In this document: one piece after another, positions 1 through 7,621 of the stretch
Layout: the number at the start of each line of letters is the position of its first letter
Numbering within the stretch: position 1 is the first letter of the stretch
DNA from: Acidobacteriaceae bacterium
GTDB taxonomy: Bacteria; Acidobacteriota; Terriglobia; Terriglobales; Acidobacteriaceae
Length of the DNA: 61,306 bases
NCBI GenBank assembly: GCA_025356095.1
Contig: JANXUR010000021.1
Coordinates: 1 to 61,306, forward strand
Direction: 5' to 3'
Program-made: the position numbers and the translations under genes
The notes under the pieces: generated by a model
What the model saw: only the letters and a program-made list of their open reading frames with translations
Told to the model about the DNA's origin: nothing
The model's database searches: none

Positions 1-384
1 GAAATTAACATATATCTGGTGAAGCCACCACGACCAATGAAGTTCGCGCGTTTCTTGGTCTCGCGAACGTATAGTTCTCAATTTGCCGCCGTTTCCGACA
101 ACTGTGGTTCCGTAATAGCCGTAAAAAATACTACAAATCAAGCCTATAAAAACGTAAAGATGACGGGCCGACAAACACGGTTCCATCTAGCTTCTCCTAA
201 ACGGCTTTTTCCCAAATGATTATATGCGCACTGCAGCTGTTTAGTCGTATGATCACGCGGGACGTCCGCTGACATGCTTTAGCCGCCGAGGTAACCATTG
301 ACCCCAGTGGCTAAAGCCACCGCACTGTCGTAACCCTGACGCGGCGCTGAAGCGCCGCTCTACCGTTCGATCTTCACCACTCCC
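1..384. other. Gene-free left edge
   Basis: No convincing gene is seen. The first 220 bases are AT-richer than the rest of the window and contain only a 66-codon open frame of unremarkable composition with no recognisable family. The right half holds the first REP-like element, listed separately. An inverted half of the same repeat (GCTTTAGCCGC) sits near 275-286. Confidence 0.5.
304..366. repeat. REP-like element, copy 1
   Basis: Two consecutive hairpins are seen: GTGGCT/AGCCAC around an AA loop (307-320) and GCGGCGCT/AGCGCCGC around GA (341-358), followed by CTCTACCGTT. A second copy lies on the other side of msrB and differs by paired, compensatory changes in both stems, so the folded form appears to be what is conserved. 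Palindromic repeats of this kind are usually spread by RAYT transposases; none is encoded in the window. Confidence 0.75.
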
Positions 385-804
385 CTACTTCCCCGCCAGC
401 TCCACGCTGGCCGAGTTAATGCAGTACCGCAGCCCGGTGGGACCGGGACCGTCGTCGAAGACATGGCCCAGATGGCCGCCGCACTTAGCGCAGCGCACTT
501 CGGTCCTCAGCATCCCAAACTGGCGATCCTCAATCTCGACGATGCCTGCGGGGTTCAGTGCTTGGCTGAAGCTGGGCCAGCCACAGTGGGAATCAAACTT
601 TTCAGCGGAAGCGAACAGTTCCGCCCCGCAGCCAGCGCAGTGGTAGGTGCCGTCCTTGAATACGTCCCAGTACTTGCCGCTAAACGCGCGCTCGGTGCCT
701 GCCTCGCGCAGAACGTGGTATTGCTCGGGCGAAAGCTGGGTGCGCCATTCCGCTTCGCTCTTTACAACCTCTGGGGTATGTTTGCCGTGATTCATGGGTT
801 CCAT
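385..804 (-). CDS. msrB: Peptide-methionine (R)-S-oxide reductase MsrB
   Basis: This enzyme reduces the R epimer of methionine sulfoxide in oxidised proteins with thioredoxin as reductant. The 139 residues match a full-length cytoplasmic single-domain MsrB. Two CxxC zinc pairs are visible (CAGC near residue 56, CAKC near residue 105), as is the HCGWPSF signature near residues 73-79. The resolving or catalytic Cys sits in RYCINSASV near the C terminus. The ATG is preceded by GGGAG six bases upstream, which fixes the start. The gene is flanked on both sides by REP-like hairpins and seems to be transcribed alone. The thioredoxin reductase at 36.7 kb could feed electrons to it. Confidence 0.97.
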   Translation of the reverse strand: MEPMNHGKHTPEVVKSEAEWRTQLSPEQYHVLREAGTERAFSGKYWDVFKDGTYHCAGCGAELFASAEKFDSHCGWPSFSQALNPAGIVEIEDRQFGMLRTEVRCAKCGGHLGHVFDDGPGPTGLRYCINSASVELAGK

Positions 805-892
805 GAAATTCTCCCTTTACCCGATTAGATGGATAGCGGGGGCGAAAGTTGCGCGGGGCGCTGGTTGTTGTTTGGCGGGGCTACGATTACCG

Positions 893-957
893 CAGCGGCT
901 AAAGCCGCAAGTTGGTTAGCGGGTTGACGCGGGGCTGGAAGCCCCGCTCTACCGTTT
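893..957. repeat. REP-like element, copy 2
   Basis: This has the same architecture as the copy at 304-366. GCGGCT/AGCCGC with an AA loop (895-908) is followed, after a spacer of similar length, by GCGGGGCT/AGCCCCGC (929-947) and CTCTACCGTT. Relative to copy 1, the second base pair of stem 1 is C-G instead of T-A, and stem 2 has G-C instead of C-G. These are compensated changes. Confidence 0.75.
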
Positions 958-1052
958 CTGCCTAACGAGTACCGCGGGCCGGCGGGGCCACCAAGGTAGC
1001 TGCGAGAATCACATTCTGACCATCGTCTGCGATGACTGCTCTCTGCCACTAT

Positions 1053-1667
1053 CTACCGCCGCGCCAGCTTCGCTTCGAGGTTTGCCTTTACTGCGGGCCA
1101 ATCTTCAACGGCGATGCGGTAATACACAGAATGCCGCAGGGTGCCATCGGGTTGAATGATGTGGTTGCGAAAGACTCCCTCGCGGATCGCACCCCATCGC
1201 TCCATTGCATTTTGCGACTTGAAGTTCTCGTGATGAGTCTTCAGTTCCACCCGGATGCAGCCGAGCGCTTCGAAGGCGTAGGTCAGCATCAGCAGCTTGG
1301 CTTCGGTGTTTGCGGCGGTGCGTTGCCACGCGGGTGCAATCCACGTCCAGCCGATTTCCACCCGGCGATGTTCCGGGGTTAGGTTGCCAAAGCGCGTGCT
1401 GCCAATGGCCTGCCCAGTGGCCTGCAAAACAGTAGCGAAAGGCAAGCTGACGCCGCGCGCCTGTTCGGCGAGTGCTGCTTGCACGTAGCCGCGCATCTCG
1501 GCCTCATTGGTGATGCGCACTGTTGTCCACTGCCAAATTTCGGGGACGAGGCCAATCTCCACCAACGCGGGAACATGAGCGAGCGATAACGGCTCCATGC
1601 GTACGGTCGCGCCTTCCAGCAGAGGAGGAGATGGTGGCCAATCGGCGGCCGGGAAGTAGCGGATCAT
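1053..1667 (-). CDS. GNAT family N-acetyltransferase (RimJ/RimL-like)
   Basis: This is probably an acetyl-CoA-dependent N-acetyltransferase of the RimJ/RimL class, which modifies protein N termini or small amines. The substrate cannot be read from sequence. Family hallmarks are seen: a start of the form 'LEGATVRMEPLSLAHV', the 'IGSTRFGNLTPEHRRVEIGWTWI' strand pair, the acetyl-CoA-binding 'AWQRTAANTEAKLLML' helix region, and 'CIRVELKTHHENFKSQ' followed by 'MERWGAIREGVFRNH'. I chose the ATG at 1667; an in-frame TTG seven codons upstream (1688) is possible. It lies just downstream of a hypothetical gene on the same strand, so the two may be cotranscribed. Confidence 0.88.
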   Translation of the reverse strand: MIRYFPAADWPPSPPLLEGATVRMEPLSLAHVPALVEIGLVPEIWQWTTVRITNEAEMRGYVQAALAEQARGVSLPFATVLQATGQAIGSTRFGNLTPEHRRVEIGWTWIAPAWQRTAANTEAKLLMLTYAFEALGCIRVELKTHHENFKSQNAMERWGAIREGVFRNHIIQPDGTLRHSVYYRIAVEDWPAVKANLEAKLARR

Positions 1668-1711
1668 TTGTTCTCGAGGGTTCTCCAACCGTTGTCTGTC
1701 CTTCCACGCCG

Positions 1712-2119
1712 CTACTCGCCGTTGAATTGCGTTGGCGGACGCTCCGGCTGGAGGCGTGGCCGCTCATCCTCCGACTCTCGTTCATCCAACGGCAGCATCA
1801 GATGGCCTCTAACCCTTGCCATCTCTGCCTCGAACTGCTTCTGGTCCACGGTGACGGACTGTCTGCCACACGAGATGACCAATCGTGTACAGCTGTGCTC
1901 CATCGTCAGACAACCCCGCTCGCCAGGTATGCTCACCACAGCACCCGCGCCATCGAGCTGACAGCTACTGTAGGCCCGGTTTAGCGCCATCAGAAACGGA
2001 GCAATGGTTACTAGCGGCGAACGCAGCGCCCAAGTGCCATCGCGAATCAGGACGAACCCTACCTCACCATCCTTGTCCGACTCGAACTCGAATGCAATCT
2101 CAGTCTTGTGCTGCTTCAT
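1712..2119 (-). CDS. Conserved-looking hypothetical protein
   Basis: I do not recognise this 135-residue protein. It is soluble, has no signal peptide, and ends in a charged, proline-rich tail (about residues 110-135). A beta-rich core with the phrase 'IPGERGCLTMEHSCTRLVISC' suggests a small compact domain. It is transcribed divergently from cofG and ends about 45 bases before the acetyltransferase start, so it may share that gene's transcript. It is supported by natural amino-acid composition and placement only; no function is inferred. Confidence 0.6.
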   Translation of the reverse strand: MKQHKTEIAFEFESDKDGEVGFVLIRDGTWALRSPLVTIAPFLMALNRAYSSCQLDGAGAVVSIPGERGCLTMEHSCTRLVISCGRQSVTVDQKQFEAEMARVRGHLMLPLDERESEDERPRLQPERPPTQFNGE

Positions 2120-2236
2120 AGCCCTGTCTCACCGGCCCACCGCATTACAATAGCGGACAGGCAGTCTTCACGCAAACGGCACCCGGTTCCAATGCCGAGG
2201 CCACACCGCACGATACTGAATGAGCGAGTTGGGTGG

Positions 2237-3469
2237 ATGAGCAGCAGCGCAGGAACGGCGGTTCACTATCATCAAGGACGAAAGGGCGGATACCTGCTCT
2301 CCCGCGAGGCTGCGCTGCGCCTGATGAATCCCGCACAAACACCGCTGGAAGATTTGCTTGCCGCCGCCCGCGCCGCTCGCGATGCCTTCCGCCCCGGCAT
2401 CATCACCTATTCGCGTAAAGTCTTTCTGCCGCTCACCAACCTTTGCCGCGACTACTGCGGCTATTGCACCTTTCGCCGCGACCCCGGCCAGCCCGGCGCA
2501 CACACCATGACGCCGGAGGAAGTGCTGGAAGTCGCGCGGCAAGGCGAAGCGATGGGTTGCACTGAGGCGCTGTTCAGCCTCGGCGACAAACCCGAAGCCC
2601 TGTTCCCTGAAATGCGCGAGACGCTGCGCAACCTCGGCTATCGTTCCACGCTGGAGTATCTCGAAGCCATGTGCGAGCTAGTGCTGCGCGAGACAACCCT
2701 GCTGCCGCATCCCAACCCCGGCCTGCTTAGCGCGGAGTGGATCGCCAGGCTAGCGCGCGTCTCGCCCAGCATGGGCTTGATGCTGGAGACAACCAGCAAC
2801 CGCTTGCTCGGCGCAGGCTCCGCGCATGACAACGCCCCTGACAAGGTTCCTGCGCTGCGGCTGAAAATGATCGAAGAAGCAGGCAAGCTCGGCGTACCAT
2901 TCACCACCGGGTTACTGATCGGTATTGGCGAATCTGTGGAGGAGCGAGTAGATACGCTCTTTGCCATCGCCCGCCTGCACGCCAGTTACGGCCACATTCA
3001 AGAGGTTATCGTGCAGAACTTTCGGGTCAAGCCCACAATCCCCATGTGCAACTGGCCCGAGCCAGACCAAGCCGACCATCTGCGCACCATCGCGGTGGCG
3101 CGGCTCCTACTACCCAGAGTGAATCTGCAAGCGCCGCCAAACCTGAGCGCCGCGCATTACGAAAGTCTGCTCGATGGCGGCATCAACGATTGGGGCGGTG
3201 TCTCGCCGCTCACCCCGGACTTCATCAATCCAGAAGCGCCGTGGCCGCACCTTGCCGAACTAGAGCGCCGCACCAATGCCCGCGGGTTTGTACTCCGCCA
3301 GCGTCTGCCGATTTATCCGGAATTCCTCGACTCGTACACCGCCGCACCCTGTGTACACCGAACCCTGTTGCGTGCACGCGTACTCTCCGCCTCTGACGAT
3401 CAGGGCTACGCTGCATCCATGGCGCTACCTCCCCACGCTGCATTTGCCGTGGCCGAGGCGCAACCATGA
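2237..3469 (+). CDS. cofG: FO synthase subunit 1 (CofG), radical SAM
   Basis: CofG works with CofH to build the deazaflavin 7,8-didemethyl-8-hydroxy-5-deazariboflavin (FO) from tyrosine and a ribityl pyrimidine. The radical-SAM CX3CX2C motif is visible in 'LTNLCRDYCGYCTFRRDPG'. The C-terminal half has the 'VIVQNFRVKP' and 'NDWGGVSPLTPDFINPEAPWPH' phrases typical of CofG. The ATG at 2237 (MSSSAGTAVHYH) fits the family N terminus; the open frame continues upstream to 2108 but with atypical residues. Here CofG and CofH are separate genes, as in archaea, rather than fused as in the FbiC of actinobacteria. The stop overlaps the cofD start (ATGA). Confidence 0.95.
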   Translation: MSSSAGTAVHYHQGRKGGYLLSREAALRLMNPAQTPLEDLLAAARAARDAFRPGIITYSRKVFLPLTNLCRDYCGYCTFRRDPGQPGAHTMTPEEVLEVARQGEAMGCTEALFSLGDKPEALFPEMRETLRNLGYRSTLEYLEAMCELVLRETTLLPHPNPGLLSAEWIARLARVSPSMGLMLETTSNRLLGAGSAHDNAPDKVPALRLKMIEEAGKLGVPFTTGLLIGIGESVEERVDTLFAIARLHASYGHIQEVIVQNFRVKPTIPMCNWPEPDQADHLRTIAVARLLLPRVNLQAPPNLSAAHYESLLDGGINDWGGVSPLTPDFINPEAPWPHLAELERRTNARGFVLRQRLPIYPEFLDSYTAAPCVHRTLLRARVLSASDDQGYAASMALPPHAAFAVAEAQP

Positions 3470-4473
3470 GCGCGTCTGGCAAGCCCATCGTCGTCCTTAC
3501 CGGAGGCACTGGCGGTGCCAAGTTTGTCGCTGGCCTCGCTGCCGCGATGCCGCCGAAAGAGATCACCTGCATTGTGAATACCGGCGACGACCTCGATTGG
3601 TGGGGTCTGCGGGTTTGCCCCGACCTCGACTCGATCACCTACGTGCTCTCCGGCCGCTTAAGCCGTGAGCGCGGATGGGGCGTGGAAGGCGACACGTTTC
3701 TGTGCCGCGACGCCATGAAGGCTTATGGCGCGCCCGCGTGGTTCAGCGTCGGCGACAAAGACGTCGCCCTGCATCTGCTGCGCACGCAACTGCTGCGAGG
3801 GGGCAAGTCGCTGAGCGAGGCCACCGCCGAGATCACGACTCGCCTCGGAGCCGACGCCTGCATCTTGCCGATGAGCAATAGCCCTGTAGAAACCCGCGTT
3901 GGCACGCCGGAAGGCGAACTTGGCTTCGAGGAATATTTTGTGGGCCGCCGCTTTCAGGTGCCGGTGGAATACGTCCGCTTTCAAGGCTCGGAGTCGGCGC
4001 GGCCCGCCCCCGGTGTTCTCGATGCCATCGCGTCCGCCGAAGCCATCGTCATCGCGCCCAGCAATCCAGTGACGAGCATTGGGCCTATTTTGGCGGTGCC
4101 GGGGATTCGCGAGGCGCTTGCGCACACCGGAGCACCCGTCATCGCGATCAGTCCGCTGGTGGGCAAAGCCGCAGTTAGCGGCCCGGCGGCCGCACTGATG
4201 GCTGCATCTGGCTTGCCAGTCTCGCTCTTTGGTATCGCCAAAGCGTACCATGAATTTATGGACGTTCTGATTGCAGATTATGCGGATGCAGCCGACGCCA
4301 GCGTTTTGGTGCAATCAGGCGTTCGCGTGCACACTACAGACATCATCATGCGAAATGACGAGGACAAAAAGCGCTTGGGCTTGCTCACCATTCTGATGGT
4401 GGAACAATACTCGCGCCTTCGCACGGCAGACGCCCGGCAAGCGACGGCTGTAACACAAGGTACGCAATCATGA
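3466..4473 (+). CDS. cofD: 2-phospho-L-lactate (or PEP-derived) transferase CofD
   Basis: CofD transfers the phospholactyl or phosphoenolpyruvyl group from its GDP-activated form onto FO, giving F420-0 or dehydro-F420-0. The N terminus carries the nucleotide-binding 'VLTGGTGGAKFVAGLA' motif and 'NTGDDLDWWGLRVCPDLDS', both diagnostic. 'LPMSNSPVETRV' and 'APSNPVTSIGPILAVPGIREAL' follow in family order. The length of 335 residues is normal. It overlaps cofG upstream and cofC downstream by 4 bp each, implying translational coupling. Whether the donor is phospholactate or phosphoenolpyruvate cannot be told from this gene alone. Confidence 0.97.
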   Translation: MSASGKPIVVLTGGTGGAKFVAGLAAAMPPKEITCIVNTGDDLDWWGLRVCPDLDSITYVLSGRLSRERGWGVEGDTFLCRDAMKAYGAPAWFSVGDKDVALHLLRTQLLRGGKSLSEATAEITTRLGADACILPMSNSPVETRVGTPEGELGFEEYFVGRRFQVPVEYVRFQGSESARPAPGVLDAIASAEAIVIAPSNPVTSIGPILAVPGIREALAHTGAPVIAISPLVGKAAVSGPAAALMAASGLPVSLFGIAKAYHEFMDVLIADYADAADASVLVQSGVRVHTTDIIMRNDEDKKRLGLLTILMVEQYSRLRTADARQATAVTQGTQS

Positions 4474-5180
4474 TTCTGGTTCCCGTCAAACACTTGAAGA
4501 ACGCAAAGCAGCGCCTCGCCGCTTTGCTGGATGACGAAGAGCGCCAGAGCTTCGCCGAAGCCATGCTCAATGACGTGCTGGATGCGCTCGCCCACTGGAG
4601 CCATCATCCCCCCGTCACCGTCGTTACCGGCGATGGCCATGTGCGGTCGCTCGCCCGCAGACATCACTTCGAGGTAATAGAAGATACGGACAACCGGGGC
4701 CAAACCGAGGCCATCGCTATGGCTACCAAGCAGTGCGCCAAGGCCGGTGCCAAGTTTACGCTGGTAATTCCGGGTGACGTGCCGCTGGTGCAAGGTTGGG
4801 AGCTGCAAAAGATTCTGGATGGTGCCCCCAAGCAAGGCTCAGTACTTGTGCCTTCCCATGACCATCGCGGTACCAACGCTGTCTGGCGCAAACCGGCAGG
4901 CCTCTTCCCGCTCAGTTTTGGCGATGACAGTTTTAGACCTCATCGAGCCGCCGCAGAAGCTACAGGTAAGCCAAGCATCATTCTGGAGCTGGCGGGGCTT
5001 GGTCTGGACGTAGACAATCCTGCTGACCTACGGCGCTTGCTGAGTTCGCCCGGCGACACCCGCGCGCAACGTCTGGGCCGTGCGTGGGGATTGCCGAGTC
5101 TGCTGGCCCAGCAAACCGAAAATGATACTGAGCCCAATGTTGAAACAGATGCTGAAGCGGAAGCCGATACCGGCACCTAG
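4470..5180 (+). CDS. cofC: 2-phospholactate/PEP guanylyltransferase CofC
   Basis: CofC (FbiD in mycobacteria) activates 2-phospholactate or phosphoenolpyruvate with GTP to give the substrate of CofD. The start 'MILVPVKHLKNAKQRLAALL' is the nucleotidyltransferase signature of the family. 'NRGQTEAIAMA' and 'TLVIPGDVPLV' (metal and nucleotide site) follow, then 'LVPSHDHRGTNAVWRKP'. The catalytic domain ends near residue 210; the last 25 residues are an acidic Glu/Asp/Thr-rich tail with no counterpart that I recall. It sits between cofD (4-bp overlap) and cofE (the next start is two bases after this stop). Confidence 0.93.
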   Translation: MILVPVKHLKNAKQRLAALLDDEERQSFAEAMLNDVLDALAHWSHHPPVTVVTGDGHVRSLARRHHFEVIEDTDNRGQTEAIAMATKQCAKAGAKFTLVIPGDVPLVQGWELQKILDGAPKQGSVLVPSHDHRGTNAVWRKPAGLFPLSFGDDSFRPHRAAAEATGKPSIILELAGLGLDVDNPADLRRLLSSPGDTRAQRLGRAWGLPSLLAQQTENDTEPNVETDAEAEADTGT

Positions 5181-5181
5181 T

Positions 5182-5985
5182 ATGACTCGCGTCAAGCACT
5201 CTCCACTGTCCCCTACAGCCCCTGCCTCCGCAGGTTCCCCTGCCTTGCAGTTATTTCCGCTGCCGTTTGCAGCGGAAGTCCGACCCGGCGATTCTCTGCC
5301 GGCGATTTTGCTTGACGCCGGTAAAGCGTGCGGCTTCACGTTCGCCGCTGGCGACATCCTTGTGGTCAAACACAAGATTGTTTCGAAAGCCGAGGGCTGC
5401 ATCGTGCGCCTAGCCGATGTAACGCCCTCCGCTGCCACTGTGCGCTGGGCCAAGGCGAACCAACTCGACCCGCGCACCATTGGACTCGCGCTGCGCGAAG
5501 CGAAGAAGGTGCTGCGGCGCAAGCACGTCCTCATCACCGAAACCAGGCATGGCTTTATCTGCGCCAACAGTGGCATTGACGTTTCCAACATGGATGGCGG
5601 CGAACACGCACTGCTGCTACCGCCGGACCCCGACCGCTCTGCCACGAAGTTGATGCGGGCACTGCAACGGACCATCGGGCTGCATATCCCCGTGATTATC
5701 AGCGACAGCTTTGGTCGGGCGTGGCGCGAAGGGCTGACCGAAGTCGCCATCGGCGTTGCGGGGATGAAGGCGCTCCATGACTATCGCGGGCGTCGCGATC
5801 CGCACGGCTATTTGCTGAGGGCGAGCGAAGAAGCCGTGGCCGATGAACTCGCCTGCGCCGCGGGGCTGGCGTGCGGCAAGCTGCAGCGCGCGCCCGCTTG
5901 CGTGATTCGCGGATTTGCCTACCAGCGCGCGCCCGGCAGCGCAAAGAGCCTGCTACGGCCAGCCAAGCGCGACCTGTTTCGGTAA
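5182..5985 (+). CDS. cofE: Coenzyme F420-0:L-glutamate ligase CofE
   Basis: CofE adds the glutamate tail of F420 with GTP. The ATG directly after the cofC stop was chosen; the open frame reaches further upstream inside cofC. Family phrases are seen: 'LPFAAEVRPGDSL', 'GDILVVKHKIVSKAEG', 'TRHGFICANSGIDVSNM', 'LLPPDPDRSATKLM', 'PVIISDSFGRAWREGLTEVAIGVAGM' and 'DPHGYLLRASEEAVADELACAAGL'. At 267 residues it is the single-domain form and lacks the FMN-binding C-terminal domain of actinobacterial FbiB. The step reducing dehydro-F420 would therefore need another enzyme if PEP is the precursor. Confidence 0.96.
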   Translation: MTRVKHSPLSPTAPASAGSPALQLFPLPFAAEVRPGDSLPAILLDAGKACGFTFAAGDILVVKHKIVSKAEGCIVRLADVTPSAATVRWAKANQLDPRTIGLALREAKKVLRRKHVLITETRHGFICANSGIDVSNMDGGEHALLLPPDPDRSATKLMRALQRTIGLHIPVIISDSFGRAWREGLTEVAIGVAGMKALHDYRGRRDPHGYLLRASEEAVADELACAAGLACGKLQRAPACVIRGFAYQRAPGSAKSLLRPAKRDLFR

Positions 5986-6092
5986 TGCAGTTGCAGGCTG
6001 ACGACACAAAGCGAGGACCAAGTGGACGATTCTGGCCCGAAGGCTGCGGCGGGTGAAGTGACGGTCTCGGGTGAGAACGCGAGTCGGGCCAG

Positions 6093-6149
6093 AAATTAAA
6101 TATAACTATAGTAATAATGTTCGTATACTTTTATTTCGGACTACGATTT
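6093..6149 (+). repeat. 57-bp dispersed intergenic element, copy A
   Basis: The block starts with AAATTAAA, continues with ACTATAGTAAT four bases later, then a 20-base block ending ACTTTTATTTCGG after another four bases, then CGATTT. The block at 40441-40497 has the same boxes at identical spacing, with 44 of 57 positions equal by my hand count. A partial third copy lies at 29908-29942. The ACTATAGT centre is palindromic. It could be an operator, a promoter region or a small mobile repeat; the function is not known. Confidence 0.7.
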
Positions 6150-6189
6150 CGAGCACCGATTTCGAGCACCGATTTCGAGCGCCGATTCC
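6144..6189 (+). repeat. 13-bp tandem repeat
   Basis: CGATTTCGAGCAC occurs twice exactly, then once as CGATTTCGAGCGC, then as a partial CGATT. It starts on the last box of the 57-bp element, so that box may have seeded the expansion. The copy of the element at 40.4 kb is also followed by a second CGATTTC about 13 bases on. Confidence 0.85.
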
Positions 6190-6230
6190 CTCCTCCAAGC
6201 CTCACCTCCTCTCCCACAACCCCCACAGCG

Positions 6231-6310
6231 GACGATGGCGCACAATGGCGGACAACTGCGTACGATTGCGTACAATTGCGTACAATTGCGTACGATTGCG
6301 GACGATGCCT
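6231..6310 (+). repeat. 10-bp tandem repeat upstream of cofH
   Basis: Eight consecutive 10-base units fit the pattern kACRAYTGCG (for example TACGATTGCG, TACAATTGCG). The central units TACGATTGCG and TACAATTGCG each occur twice exactly. The period equals about one DNA helical turn, so every unit faces the same side of the helix. The array ends 45 bases before the cofH ATG, in 5' UTR or promoter position. Confidence 0.85.
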
Positions 6311-6355
6311 GACGTTGTATGATGAGGAGTTTTCGGGAGTGCAAGGCCAGAGCTG

Positions 6356-7621
6356 ATGCCCGTCACCAAAACCATTGTGCGCGAGCTAACCCAGTTCCCA
6401 TACCTGAGCTGGGACGACGCAGCGCCCCGCGCCTCTGCACCCATCCGCGCCGCGCTTGAAATGGTGTTGGCTTCGTGCGACGGTGCGGTTCTGACTCCGC
6501 AACAGAATTTGCTGCTCGCGGAAGCGCAGGGCAGCGACTTGCTCGCCCTGCTGGTGGCCGCCAATCAACTGCGCCGCGCACTTTGCGGCGAAGTGGTCAC
6601 CTGGGTGCACAACCGCAACATCAACTTTACGAACGTGTGCTTTGTGGGCTGCAAGTTCTGCGCCTTCAGCGTCGCTCCCAAGAAGGAAGACGCCTACTTT
6701 CTCACGCTCGAACAAGTAGCGCACCGCGCGCAAGAAGCTTGGGATCGCGGCGCAACTGAAGTCTGCATTCAGGGCGGCCTGCCGCATGGCTTGCCCAAGT
6801 TTTACTATCGCGACATTCTGCGCGCGGTAAAGGCCGCAACGCCTAAGATGCACATCCACGCCTTTTCGCCAATGGAAGTCCTCTACGGCGTCGAACTCAC
6901 CAGCATGAGCACCGCCGACTACCTGACCATGCTGCGCGACAATGGGCTCGACACCATGCCCGGCACCGCCGCCGAAATTCTTGACGACGAGGTGCGCCAG
7001 AAAATATCGCGCAACAAGCTGAGCTCGAGCGAGTGGCAGCAGATTATCCGCACCGCGCACCGCGTCGGCCTTCGTACCACGTCCACCATGATGTACGGCC
7101 ACATGGAATCACCGCGCCACTGGGTCAACCAGTTACAACTCTTCCGCGACATGCAATCCGAAACCGGCGGCTTCACGGAATTCGTGCCGCTGGGCTTCAT
7201 CCACGACCACACGCTGATGTTTAAGCAGCAACTGGCGCGCGGCGGAGCTACACTCGCCGAGCACCTCAAAGTTCACGCACTCGCCCGCGTGATGCTCGCT
7301 GGTTCCATCCGCAACATCCAAGTGTCGTGGGTCAAGCTGAATCAGGAACTCTCGCAGCTCTGTTTGCAAGCCGGCGCCAACGACTATGGCGGCACATTGA
7401 TGGATGAGAATATCTCGCGCCTCGCCGGAGCCACTGCCGGCGAATACACTTCGCCGCAACAGTTTGCGCAGCTTATCCGCGCCATCGGCCGCACACCTGC
7501 CGAGCGCAATACTACTTACAGTAGAATCACGCTGATGCCAGAAATTCACCCGACCCATGCAGGTGCGCCTCATCCGGCGCTAGTAAAGATTCAGCCGGCG
7601 GTTACAGGGGGTGCGGCATGA
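6356..7621 (+). CDS. cofH: FO synthase subunit 2 (CofH), radical SAM
   Basis: CofH generates the tyrosine-derived radical adduct that CofG completes to FO. The CX3CX2C motif appears in 'NVCFVGCKFCAFSVAP' near residue 100. 'TEVCIQGGLPHGLPKFYY', 'IHAFSPMEVLYGVE', 'LDTMPGTAAEILDDEVR' and 'TTSTMMYGHMESPRHW' follow in the order known for CofH/MqnC-type radical SAM enzymes. The closing 'GANDYGGTLMDENISRLAGA' separates CofH from the menaquinone enzymes MqnE and MqnC. At 421 residues it is full length. The stop overlaps the npdG start (ATGA). A purine-rich GAGGAG lies about 30 bases before the ATG, so the ribosome-binding signal is not ideally placed. Confidence 0.95.
   Translation: MPVTKTIVRELTQFPYLSWDDAAPRASAPIRAALEMVLASCDGAVLTPQQNLLLAEAQGSDLLALLVAANQLRRALCGEVVTWVHNRNINFTNVCFVGCKFCAFSVAPKKEDAYFLTLEQVAHRAQEAWDRGATEVCIQGGLPHGLPKFYYRDILRAVKAATPKMHIHAFSPMEVLYGVELTSMSTADYLTMLRDNGLDTMPGTAAEILDDEVRQKISRNKLSSSEWQQIIRTAHRVGLRTTSTMMYGHMESPRHWVNQLQLFRDMQSETGGFTEFVPLGFIHDHTLMFKQQLARGGATLAEHLKVHALARVMLAGSIRNIQVSWVKLNQELSQLCLQAGANDYGGTLMDENISRLAGATAGEYTSPQQFAQLIRAIGRTPAERNTTYSRITLMPEIHPTHAGAPHPALVKIQPAVTGGAA

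Larger units (their letters stand above)
5986..6355. other. Repeat-packed gap between cofE and cofH
   Basis: No gene is seen in these 370 bases. They hold, in order, a 57-bp AT-rich element with a second copy at 40.4 kb (6093-6149), a 13-bp tandem repeat (6144-6189) and a 10-bp tandem repeat (6231-6310), listed separately. The F420 cluster is thus split into a cofGDCE unit and a cofH-npdG unit that probably has its own promoter in this gap. Confidence 0.7.

Noticed and set aside
19-219. 66-codon open frame at the left edge
   Set aside because: AT-rich, no recognisable family, no clear ribosome-binding site, and composition unlike the genes around it.
5986-6355. CRISPR array upstream of cofH
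   Set aside because: The repeats are directly adjacent 10- and 13-bp units without spacers.
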